Positions 1 to 5,540 of a DNA stretch of 5,540 bases are shown in pieces. The notes beneath the pieces were generated by a model. It was given only the letters and a program-made list of their open reading frames with translations, had not been told where the DNA came from and made no database searches. Source of the stretch: Prolixibacteraceae bacterium (GTDB lineage: Bacteria > Bacteroidota > Bacteroidia > Bacteroidales > Prolixibacteraceae); the NCBI GenBank assembly GCA_014380255.1, contig JACMKG010000327.1, positions 1 to 5,540 on the forward strand, written 5' to 3'. Positions within the stretch are counted from its first letter, which is position 1. The number at the start of each line of letters is the position of its first letter. The position numbers and the translations under genes were made by a program.

Positions 1-147
1 AAAATCTTATTGACTGTTTTTTTGATCCTAGTAACTGGACAAACGCCCCACAAATACAATCTTATTTATCTTCGAATAAGATAGATAAGATTGGAGTACC
101 GGGGTTATGCTTGGTTACTAAGATGTTTTTTTTTAAAGTAAGATTTT
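1..147. repeat. Nested imperfect inverted repeat sharing one axis
   Basis: Four arm pairs are nested around a common centre near position 75. They are 1-9 with 139-147, 25-35 with 114-124 (one mismatch in 11), 46-49 with 101-104 (CCCC/GGGG), and a central hairpin 57-72 with 78-93 (16 pairs including one G-T, loop CGAAT). The spacers between arms are nearly equal in length on the two sides. A run of nine T (126-134) directly follows the 114-124 arm. Transcribed on the plus strand this would resemble a large intrinsic terminator or the 3' end of a structured RNA. It could instead be a decayed MITE-like element. The pairings are read from the sequence; the function is not known. Confidence 0.55.
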
Positions 148-256
148 TAAAAAGCCCCGTCTTATCTTATTTAAATGATACCTTTTCAACTACAACTATT
201 GAATGATGGATCTAATCACTCTTGTATTTCTAATTTCTATCACTAAACGACATTGA

Positions 257-282
257 TTTATAAATTACAAATAATTTATAAA
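257..282. repeat. AT-rich perfect hairpin
   Basis: TTTATAAATTA (257-267) is the perfect reverse complement of 272-282, with a 4-nt loop. No T-run follows on either strand, so it does not look like a terminator. In a sequence this AT-rich it may be incidental. It could also be an operator. Confidence 0.35.
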
Positions 283-713
283 CATTATAAGTATCGCCTG
301 TGAGTAAATAAATACACAAGCAATAAAAAAAAGAAGGCCTGAATGGCAGTTCTACTATTAAAGTCTATTAAAGCAACTATCCGGTTTCAAATAAGTTGAC
401 AGAACCAATTTTCTATTTACACGCTTTTCAGGATAGGCTAACAGGGTGCTAAAACAAGAAAAGGATCAATCTAAAAAGGCGTTGGATAAAATTAAAACTA
501 AAGTTTATCCTTTCGGAAGCTCCAGGCAAAAGACATCCTCCTTGGTGGAACTCACTTAAAGAGGCATTTTTTAGTTGGAAGGATGCAATGCTGGTGACTA
601 AACGCTCTTTCCAATGACCGGCAAAAAAAGCAGTGTACCTCCTTATTTCTTCCGGTTGATGGAGATGGGTTTTTAAGCTCATCCACTTGCTTTTTTTTGC
701 CTGCTTTAGATAC

Positions 714-794
714 CCATTAGTAACCCATCTGTAACCTTTCTGTATCTGAGGTTACAGAAAGGTTACAGATGAGTTACAGATGAGTTACTAATGG
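714..794. repeat. Long hairpin built from 11-bp tandem units
   Basis: The right arm is four consecutive 11-bp units that each begin with GTTAC: 751-761, 762-772, 773-783 and 784-794. The middle two are identical (GTTACAGATGA). The left arm carries the complements as 11-mers at 714-724, 725-735 and 736-746. The outer arms 714-724 and 784-794 pair perfectly over 11 bp. The inner arms 726-744 and 753-771 pair perfectly over 19 bp around an 8-nt loop. The right arm has one extra unit (773-783), so the stem carries an 11-nt bulge or can pair in two registers. No U-tract follows on either side, which argues against a simple terminator. A repetitive extragenic element or a protein-binding array is possible. 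Confidence 0.85.
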
Positions 795-890
795 TGGCAA
801 AGTACAGGGAATGCCGGAAGGATGATCATTGGATGGTAAACCTTAATTATAAGGAGAGCGATCTGCACTTTCATGTATATCTATTTTTGA

Positions 891-946
891 AACACATAGG
901 ACACATAGTTAAAAAGTACTCTATGTGTCCTATGTGCCTATGTGTT
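891..946. repeat. Inverted repeat of CTATGTG units, copy 1
   Basis: The left arm (891-908) has two 9-bp units, AACACATAG and GACACATAG. The right arm (921-946) has three units starting with CTATGTG, of 9, 8 and 9 bp. Positions 893-908 pair perfectly with 921-936 over 16 bp around a 12-nt loop. Alternatively 891-899 can pair with 938-946. The right arm matches the right arm of the second element (1896-1921) at 24 of 26 positions, including the shortened middle unit, so the two belong to one repeat family. Confidence 0.85.
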
Positions 947-1142
947 AATTTTTATGCTGGTTAAACTTTTTTATAATCCTCCTACTGTGTGACAATATAC
1001 GATTAACGGGAACATTTCATATCAATTCAGAGACACCCCAAAAAGGGTTTTCAAGGCAATGGAATAACGGACCCCGTGCAAGGACGTTTTAATCGTACAG
1101 GAAGTTATTGTTCGGCATCCACCGTGTTTTACGCTTGATCCC

Positions 1143-1198
1143 AAAAAAAATATCTCCATGAAACAGCCTGCCTGCGACAGGTATTTCAAGGAGATATT
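1143..1198 (-). terminator. Intrinsic terminator downstream of the HPt gene
   Basis: Positions 1149-1170 and 1178-1198 form a stem of about 20 pairs with one mismatch and one small internal asymmetry, around the loop 1171-1177. Read on the minus strand, the stem runs directly into eight T (complement of the A-run 1143-1150). This is the expected layout of a Rho-independent terminator for the HPt gene, whose stop codon lies 44 bp before the hairpin. On the plus strand no T-run follows, so it is probably one-directional. Confidence 0.8.
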
Positions 1199-1241
1199 AT
1201 GGGTATAATAGTCTACTATTGAAAAAATGCTCCGGAAATGA

Positions 1242-1595
1242 TTAAAGCCTGGTCATATCCTCTCTAAGTTCACTTTCAGCCACAGCCAGCTGATGGACAA
1301 AATCAGCCACATACGCAGGATAGCTGCCGATATCTTCCAGCCTTTGAGTTTTCAGCTGCAGTTCTTTCAGCGAATGGCCTAAATCATTCATGCCAAAAGT
1401 CATAACCGACGATTTAGCCTTATGTGCCAGCTCACCCAGTTCTTTCCATTTCTTTTCAGCCAGAAAGCCGTTCATCCCATCTTTAAACTCGATCATCTGA
1501 TCCAGGAACATCAAGATGAATTCTTTGGTCATTTCTGATTCCCCGCCTGTAATTTCGTTGAGGTAACTTAAATTGGTATATCTATCTTGAGCCAT
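1242..1595 (-). CDS. HPt (histidine phosphotransfer) domain protein
   Basis: This encodes a 117-residue stand-alone HPt protein. It most likely carries a phosphoryl group between a hybrid histidine kinase receiver and a response regulator in the cytoplasm. The family hallmark is AHKAKSSV at residues 57-64, corresponding to the usual AHxLKGSS, with His58 as the phospho-accepting residue. The conserved glycine-containing turn follows (TFGMNDLGHSLKELQ, 66-80). The rest is predicted helical, as expected of a four-helix HPt bundle, and the length is typical of a single-domain HPt. There is no signal peptide or membrane segment. The ATG at 1593-1595 has only a weak purine stretch (AGAAAG) upstream. 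The gene is monocistronic: a minus-strand terminator follows, and the upstream neighbour gcvT is divergent. No histidine kinase is present in the window, so its partners are unknown. Domain identity is secure from the motif; the pathway is not. Confidence 0.88.
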   Translation of the reverse strand: MAQDRYTNLSYLNEITGGESEMTKEFILMFLDQMIEFKDGMNGFLAEKKWKELGELAHKAKSSVMTFGMNDLGHSLKELQLKTQRLEDIGSYPAYVADFVHQLAVAESELREDMTRL

Positions 1596-1712
1596 GGTAT
1601 ACTTTCTGTTGGTTTCGATAAATGCAATAATACAAAAAATAATTATTCAAAGAGCAGGATCCGATTCTTCCTAAGAAAAACTAATATCTTTGCCGGATGA
1701 TAATTTTCATGC

Positions 1713-1740
1713 TTTGAGCCAGTGCAATAAGCTATTTTTG
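1713..1740 (+). promoter_or_regulatory. Candidate Bacteroidota-type promoter for gcvT
   Basis: TTTG at 1713-1716 and TATTTTTG at 1733-1740 match the Bacteroidota vegetative promoter elements (-33 TTTG, -7 TAnnTTTG). The 16-bp spacer is slightly shorter than usual. A second -7 match, TATCTTTG, lies at 1685-1692 but lacks a visible -33 box. Either would start transcription upstream of the inverted repeat at 1773-1921 and place that repeat in the gcvT leader. The call rests on short motifs in AT-rich DNA, so it is tentative. Confidence 0.3.
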
Positions 1741-1772
1741 TGGTATAAATTGGATAAAAGAAATTAAGAAAT

Positions 1773-1921
1773 AACACATAGGCACATAGAGCACATAGAA
1801 AAACAAGGAAAAAGGCAAAAGAAATAAGAAAGTAAAAATAGACAAATAGAGCACCTGGAAAAATATGATATGTGCTTGAATATTAAAATAAAAAACTATG
1901 TGCCCTATGTGTCTATGTGTT
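1773..1921. repeat. Inverted repeat of CTATGTG units, copy 2, upstream of gcvT
   Basis: The left arm 1773-1798 (units AACACATAG, then two GCACATAGA-type units) and the right arm 1896-1921 (three CTATGTG units of 9, 8 and 9 bp) are complementary over 26 bp. One position is mismatched and one would be a G-T pair. The arms enclose 97 bp, which include two decayed copies of the unit (around 1841-1859). The arms have the same 9-8-9 unit layout as the right arm at 921-946. The element ends 21 bp before the gcvT start codon, so it probably lies in the gcvT promoter or leader. I do not know its function. Confidence 0.85.
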
Positions 1922-1942
1922 TATATTATGTAATAAATAAAA

Positions 1943-3037
1943 ATGGATATGCAGATAACAGCCTTAAATCAAATACATAAACAGGCAGGAGCCAAGATGG
2001 TGGAATTTGCCGGTTTTGAAATGCCCATTGAGTATTGTGGCATAAAGGAAGAACACATGACCGTGCGTGAAGCCGTCGGAGTGTTTGATGTGTCGCACAT
2101 GGGTGAAATTTGGGTCAAAGGCCCAAAGGCCAAGGAACTGGTTCAAAGAGTGACTACCAACGATGTATCGAAGCTTTTACTGGGTCAGGCTCAGTATTCC
2201 TGCTTCCCGAACGGCAAAGGTGGTATTGTGGATGATTTACTGGTTTATTATTACGAGCCGGAGAAGTACCTTTTGGTAGTGAATGCCTCTAACGTCGAGA
2301 AAGACTGGAATTGGCTGGTATCCAACAATACCAACGGTGCAATTCTGGAAAATGCCTCTGGCCAGATCAGCCAGCTTGCCATACAAGGCCCCAAAGCGGT
2401 AGCTACCCTTCAGAAGTTGACCAACATTGATTTATCAACCATCAAGTATTATACGTTTATCACCGAATCCATTGCTGGGGTGGATGATGTTATTATCTCC
2501 GCGACAGGCTATACCGGATCAGGAGGATTCGAACTGTATTTCAGAAACGAAGTTGCAGAACAGCTTTGGAATGCCATTTTTGAAGCAGGCGCCGAATTCG
2601 GTATTAAACCCATCGGGCTGGCAGCCAGAGATACCCTGCGCCTGGAAATGGGATTCTGCCTGTACGGCAATGATATCGATGATACCACTTCACCCATCGA
2701 AGCAGGGCTTAGCTGGATTACAAAATTCAACGGGCATCAATTCATTGACAAGGATTTTCTGCTTATGCAAAAGCAGGAAGGTGTTGACCGCAAGCTAAGG
2801 GGATTTGAAATGATTGACCGCGGAATCCCTCGTCATGATTATGAATTGACTGATCAGGACGGAAATGTAATAGGGCGGGTAACCTCCGGAACCATGTCGC
2901 CTATATTGAACAAGGGCATTGGCATGGGTTATGTGCATTCAGCCTACGCGGCTTTTGGAACAGAGGTTTATTTAAACGTGCGTAACAAACGCCTGAAAGC
3001 CAAAATCGTTAAACTACCGTTTATCAACCCGGCATAG
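1943..3037 (+). CDS. gcvT: Aminomethyltransferase, glycine cleavage system T protein
   Basis: GcvT transfers the methylene group from the aminomethyl-lipoyl arm of GcvH to tetrahydrofolate, releasing ammonia and giving 5,10-methylene-THF (EC 2.1.2.10, cytoplasmic). The 364 residues match the normal family length. The N-terminal folate-binding region shows DVSHMGE (49-55), GGIVDD (93-98) with the conserved acidic pair needed for catalysis, VNASN (113-117), LAIQGP (145-150), [11 protein letters not shown] (189-199) and [20 protein letters not shown] (227-246). The C-terminal barrel carries [10 protein letters not shown] (313-322) and the following IGMGYV. The ATG at 1949 (residue 3) is an equally good start, because [10 protein letters not shown] aligns with the usual N-terminus of the family. 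No Shine-Dalgarno decides between the two. gcvH and gcvP are not adjacent, so the gene stands alone between an inverted repeat and a strong terminator. Identity is secure. Confidence 0.96.
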   Translation: MDMQITALNQIHKQAGAKMVEFAGFEMPIEYCGIKEEHMTVREAVGVFDVSHMGEIWVKGPKAKELVQRVTTNDVSKLLLGQAQYSCFPNGKGGIVDDLLVYYYEPEKYLLVVNASNVEKDWNWLVSNNTNGAILENASGQISQLAIQGPKAVATLQKLTNIDLSTIKYYTFITESIAGVDDVIISATGYTGSGGFELYFRNEVAEQLWNAIFEAGAEFGIKPIGLAARDTLRLEMGFCLYGNDIDDTTSPIEAGLSWITKFNGHQFIDKDFLLMQKQEGVDRKLRGFEMIDRGIPRHDYELTDQDGNVIGRVTSGTMSPILNKGIGMGYVHSAYAAFGTEVYLNVRNKRLKAKIVKLPFINPA

Positions 3038-3057
3038 AGCTTTCGATTTTTGAAATA

Positions 3058-3101
3058 TATAAAAAAACCTGCAGGATATGATCACTGCAGGTTTTTTTAT
3101 A
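3058..3101. terminator. Strong, probably bidirectional intrinsic terminator after gcvT
   Basis: A7CCTGCAG (3061-3074) and CTGCAGGT7 (3085-3098) form a perfect 14-bp stem, extended to 17 bp by flanking A-T pairs, around a 10-nt loop. The stem ends in a T-run on both strands. It lies 20 bp after the gcvT stop codon and should end gcvT transcription. It would also block minus-strand transcripts coming from the right. Confidence 0.92.
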
Positions 3102-3476
3102 GGCCGTTTTCATCCCATCTATTGAAGCGGCTTATTCTGAATGGAAAACTACCAGTTCATAGGAGCCTTGACATATTACATCGAAATAAAATTCTAACAT
3201 CCTGAAATCATATCGTATAATATTTTAATCCGATGTTGTAATCAAAATGTAAAAAAATGATGCCTATTTAAGATACTGTTATGAACTGAAATACAGAAGG
3301 CATAAGGGGGAAATGTTGTTTGGAAATAAAAAATCATTTTTTTTTATACAAAGACAGTAAAAAAAATACATTTCACATTTTTAAATGTATTTTTGTTTCC
3401 ACTTCACCACAGATTATGATATCCGTAGAGCTGATGCGACTAAAACATGATAAACCTTAAATAACCGTGCAATTTC
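3102..3476. other. Intergenic region upstream of the sigma-54 regulator
   Basis: This stretch of about 375 bp has no gene that I can support. It is very AT-rich. Its only clear structure is the palindrome at 3362-3394 with an overlapping -7-like motif. I looked for a -24/-12 (GG-N10-GC) sigma-54 promoter here and found none, so the regulator does not obviously control itself through sigma-54. Confidence 0.55.
3362..3395 (+). promoter_or_regulatory. 12-bp palindrome overlapping a candidate -7 promoter element
   Basis: Positions 3362-3373 (AAAAATACATTT) are the perfect reverse complement of 3383-3394, with a 9-nt spacer. The right arm overlaps TATTTTTG (3388-3395), which matches the Bacteroidota -7 consensus TAnnTTTG. 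No good -33 TTTG is visible at the right distance. The layout fits an operator over the promoter of the downstream regulator, leaving a leader of about 75 nt. A weak terminator-like hairpin is an alternative, since a short T-run is part of the right arm. Confidence 0.35.
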
Positions 3477-4841
3477 ATGGAGAAAATTTTAATTATCGAT
3501 GATAATAAGTTGATTCTGAAATATCTGAAAGAGTCAATCAGTAAGATGGGTTATGCCACCGTTGAAGCCGAAGATGGAGAAACAGGTTTACTCTTAGTGC
3601 GCTCAGAACAACCGGATTTAGTGATTACCGACTTCCAGATGCCCGGCATTGATGGCTTGGAGGTATTGGCCAGGATACGTAAATTAAATACCACGCTACC
3701 GGTTATTCTATTAACTGGTTTTGGGGATGTGGTCCTTACAATAAAATCTATCCAATTGGGGGCTTTTGAATATCTGGAAAAACCGGTGGACTTGGCTAAG
3801 TTAAAATCCACCATTCATTTTGCCCTTAATTCGGTTAAAGTCAGCAATAGCCTTAACCAGGTTCTGCAAGTTGATGTGTCAAGCGAAAACATGCTGGAAG
3901 ACAATATCCTTGTGGGAAGGACTCCTCAAATGAAAGAAATCTTCAAAAACATTGGCCGTATCTCCATGAGTAAGGTTAATGTACTTATACAAGGAGAAAC
4001 CGGAACCGGGAAAGAACTCATTGCCCGTTTAGTGCATTATTTCGGGGTGACGAGCAAACAACCCCTCGTGGTTGTTAATTGCAGCGCACTGACCGAATCA
4101 TTGCTTGAGAGCGAACTGTTTGGCCACGTGAAAGGATCATTTACAGGCTCTATCCGTGATAAGAAAGGAAAATTTGAACTAGCCGGTGAAGGAACTATCT
4201 TCCTGGATGAAATATCAGAAATATCGCTAAACACCCAAGTGAAATTATTAAGGGTGATTCAGGAACTGGAATTTGAAAAGGTAGGTGGTGAAGAAATCAT
4301 TCCTATGAAGGCCCGCATCATCACAGCTACCAACCGTAACCTGGAAGAGCTGATTAAACAAGGTAAATTCAGGGAAGACCTCTATTATAGGTTGAAAGTA
4401 TTTACCATCGATCTTCCGCCTTTGCGTGAAAGAAAAGAGGATATCAGGGATCTGGTTATTCATTTCCTGTATAAGCTCAACAAACGCTTTAACAAGAATG
4501 TAACCAAGATTGGCGAAGGAGTAATTGAGATGCTTAAAGCACACGATTGGCTTGGTAACGTTCGTGAACTGGAGAATACCATCCTTCAGGCTATTGTCAT
4601 GTCAAAAAGTGATGTGCTCGAAAAAGAGAATATTACCTTGATCTTAAGGCAACAGCACCGCGAAGGCCAGGTCACCCATGCAGATCTGCCCTATCGATCT
4701 TTGGCTGATTTGGAAAAATACCATATCAAAAGAATCCTTGACGAGGTGAACTGGAATAAGATGGAGGCCTCTCAGGTTCTGGATATTACCCGTCCAACCC
4801 TGAATGCGAAGATCGAAAAGTATGAACTTGTAAGGGGTTAA
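3477..4841 (+). CDS. Sigma-54-dependent response regulator, NtrC family
   Basis: This is a cytoplasmic transcription activator that, once phosphorylated, forms an ATPase ring and remodels RNA polymerase carrying sigma-54. Three domains are visible in 454 residues. The receiver domain (about 1-120) has the acidic pair Asp8/Asp9, phospho-acceptor Asp52, Thr80 and Lys102. The AAA+ domain (about 145-375) has Walker A GETGTGKE (173-180), the sigma-54 contact loop GSFTGS (220-225), Walker B GTIFLDE (239-245), sensor I ATNRN (284-288), FREDLYYRL (298-306) and WLGNVREL (358-365). The Fis-type helix-turn-helix lies at about 408-452. The contact loop differs from the usual GAFTGA at both alanines but keeps Phe222 and Thr223. 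The start ATG has no Shine-Dalgarno, as is common in Bacteroidota. No kinase gene is next to it, so the signal and target genes are unknown. It converges on the SPOR gene with an 11-bp gap. Confidence 0.95.
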   Translation: MEKILIIDDNKLILKYLKESISKMGYATVEAEDGETGLLLVRSEQPDLVITDFQMPGIDGLEVLARIRKLNTTLPVILLTGFGDVVLTIKSIQLGAFEYLEKPVDLAKLKSTIHFALNSVKVSNSLNQVLQVDVSSENMLEDNILVGRTPQMKEIFKNIGRISMSKVNVLIQGETGTGKELIARLVHYFGVTSKQPLVVVNCSALTESLLESELFGHVKGSFTGSIRDKKGKFELAGEGTIFLDEISEISLNTQVKLLRVIQELEFEKVGGEEIIPMKARIITATNRNLEELIKQGKFREDLYYRLKVFTIDLPPLRERKEDIRDLVIHFLYKLNKRFNKNVTKIGEGVIEMLKAHDWLGNVRELENTILQAIVMSKSDVLEKENITLILRQQHREGQVTHADLPYRSLADLEKYHIKRILDEVNWNKMEASQVLDITRPTLNAKIEKYELVRG

Positions 4842-4852
4842 TACGTTATCTT

Positions 4853-5540
4853 TTATAATTTCTTGGACTTAATAAAATCTACAGCTGCCTGTTGATTTGG
4901 AAATCCTACGATCCTGACTGAATATTGCCCGCCATCGAATACCACGTGGATATTCCTTGGAATACGGGCCATCAATGTCTTTCGTAAAGCCATGGCATCT
5001 TTCTCATCTGAAAATTCAGCCAGCTGAATGGAAGTGGTATTGCGCCTTGCATTTGCCACGTAAGGCATCTCAAATCCCGAATTGGTTACTTTGGAAGCTT
5101 CTTTCATGGCAGCATCCTGGTTCGAGAAACCTATGATTCGCACCGAATAATACAAATTCATGTAAACCACAATGACAGGCAGGCGAAACAGTTGGGTAAG
5201 CTTATCCCTTAGGGCAAAGGCGTTAAACTTATACTTAAAAGATCCAACCTCCAGTATTTCACCGCTATGGTTAATAAGGATTATATTTTTATGGACCATT
5301 CCCGGAAATTGAACTCTCTGATCAATCAATGGCTCCGCGCTGTTACTCATTGAAGGCTCTTTTTCTTCCTTATTGACCGGCACAACAGAGGGATCTCCTG
5401 TGGCAGCCTGTTGTTGCATTTCCCCTGAAGCGGTGTTCTTCAACGAAGCGGGTTCCACATTGGAAACGCTTACCGCTACTTTAGGCTTCTCCGGTACGGC
5501 TTCCTGAACAGGAGTAACCGTTTTAGCCTCCTTCGGAGCC
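4853..5540 (-). CDS. Tandem SPOR-domain protein (N-terminus outside window)
   Basis: The reading frame stays open to the window edge, giving 228 visible residues of a longer protein. The GTG at 5456-5458 could be called as a start, but the frame continues 27 codons beyond it without a stop, so the gene is best treated as 5'-partial. Visible residues 1 to about 80 are a low-complexity linker rich in Ala, Pro, Lys, Glu and Val. Two SPOR-like domains follow, at about 95-157 and 169-226. Their second halves are near repeats: YYSVRIIGFSNQDAAM (130-145) and QYSVRIVGFPNQQAAV (205-220) share 11 of 16 residues. SPOR domains bind glycan strands of peptidoglycan lacking stem peptides, so an envelope or division-related protein is likely, with an export signal or membrane anchor upstream. 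What precedes the linker cannot be seen. The C-terminus ends right after the second domain. No terminator lies between it and the convergent regulator. Confidence 0.85.
   Translation of the reverse strand, partial: APKEAKTVTPVQEAVPEKPKVAVSVSNVEPASLKNTASGEMQQQAATGDPSVVPVNKEEKEPSMSNSAEPLIDQRVQFPGMVHKNIILINHSGEILEVGSFKYKFNAFALRDKLTQLFRLPVIVVYMNLYYSVRIIGFSNQDAAMKEASKVTNSGFEMPYVANARRNTTSIQLAEFSDEKDAMALRKTLMARIPRNIHVVFDGGQYSVRIVGFPNQQAAVDFIKSKKL

Larger units (their letters stand above)
1..1142. other. Gene-free intergenic region rich in inverted repeats
   Basis: I find no protein gene I can support in this stretch. The longest open frame (449-682, minus) has no ribosome binding site, no recognisable domain and a low-complexity hydrophobic tail. 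What the stretch does hold is structure: a nested inverted repeat at 1-147, an AT-rich hairpin at 257-282, a hairpin of 11-bp units at 714-794 and a hairpin of 9-bp CTATGTG units at 891-946, listed separately. I see nothing definite in 283-713 or 947-1142. The left end may be the 3' flank of a gene outside the window. Confidence 0.6.
1596..1942. other. Divergent intergenic region between HPt gene and gcvT
   Basis: This spacer must hold the promoters for both the minus-strand HPt gene and the plus-strand gcvT. It contains two TAnnTTTG matches in gcvT orientation (1685-1692 and 1733-1740) and a 149-bp inverted repeat (1773-1921). On the minus strand the nearest match to a -7 element for the HPt gene is the complement of 1633-1641, which has one base too many (TATTTTTTG). 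No convincing -33 partner is visible for it. Degenerate relatives of the CACATAG units also occur at 1841-1859 inside the inverted repeat's loop. Confidence 0.6.

Noticed and set aside
25..124. Possible integron attC site
   Set aside because: The imperfect inverted repeat ending in GTTAC-type arms and the words CAAACGCC and GTTATGC recall attC sites. However, the core RYYYAAC/GTTRRRY boxes do not fit, and there is no integrase or cassette gene nearby.
449..682. 77-residue open frame on the minus strand
   Set aside because: It has no Shine-Dalgarno, no recognisable domain, an odd Phe/Leu-rich tail and lies in a repeat-rich gene-free region. I treat it as chance or an unrecognisable gene remnant.
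714..794. CRISPR-like array
   Set aside because: The 11-bp units are contiguous with no spacers and form an inverted structure, and no cas gene is present.
841..854. Small palindrome CCTTA-ATTA-TAAGG
   Set aside because: The stem is only 5 bp and has no T-run or nearby gene, so it is likely chance in AT-rich DNA.
1207..1220. Small hairpin AATAGT-CT-ACTATT after the HPt gene
   Set aside because: It has a 6-bp AT-rich stem with a 2-nt loop; the stronger terminator just beyond it explains the 3' end better.
1781..1792. Possible -24/-12 sigma-54 promoter upstream of gcvT
   Set aside because: The GG and GC pairs are 8 bp apart instead of 10, and they are simply part of the CACATAG repeat units.
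1964..2798. Other open frames inside gcvT (both strands)
   Set aside because: They lie wholly within gcvT in other frames and encode no recognisable domain, while gcvT itself has full-length family motifs.
3551..4544. Minus-strand open frames inside the sigma-54 regulator gene
   Set aside because: They are antisense shadows of the receiver and AAA+ coding sequence, with no independent support.

Overview
The window looks like chromosomal DNA of a member of the Bacteroidota (Bacteroidia-like). The reasons are AT-rich intergenic DNA, start codons without a clear Shine-Dalgarno sequence, TAnnTTTG-type candidate -7 promoter elements, and proteins (GcvT, an NtrC-type regulator, a tandem-SPOR protein) whose sequence style fits that phylum. 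This assignment is an inference; no rRNA or other marker gene is present.

Layout. Positions 1-1142 carry no gene I can support, but they hold several strong inverted repeats: a nested structure at 1-147, an AT-rich hairpin at 257-282, a long hairpin of 11-bp units at 714-794, and a hairpin of 9-bp CTATGTG units at 891-946. A minus-strand intrinsic terminator (1143-1198) follows a small histidine phosphotransfer (HPt) gene (1242-1595, minus). A 347-bp divergent spacer then contains a second, larger CTATGTG inverted repeat (1773-1921). Next is gcvT (1943-3037, plus), the aminomethyltransferase of the glycine cleavage system, closed by a strong, probably bidirectional terminator (3058-3101). After a 375-bp gene-free spacer with a 12-bp palindrome comes an NtrC-family sigma-54-dependent response regulator (3477-4841, plus). 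It converges, with an 11-bp gap, on a tandem SPOR-domain protein (4853 to beyond 5540, minus) whose N-terminus lies outside the window.

How the genes relate. There is no clear operon; each gene seems to be its own transcription unit. The HPt protein and the sigma-54 regulator are both phosphorelay parts but have no histidine kinase beside them and are separated by gcvT, so a link between them is only a possibility. gcvT is a housekeeping gene standing apart from gcvH and gcvP.

The coding part is ordinary. The most interesting material is the non-coding repeats. One family is a 26-bp module made of CTATGTG-based units of 9, 8 and 9 bp, present in three full copies and one shorter copy, arranged as two inverted pairs on either side of the HPt gene. 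The other notable element is the 11-bp-unit hairpin at 714-794. I found no convincing new multi-gene system.
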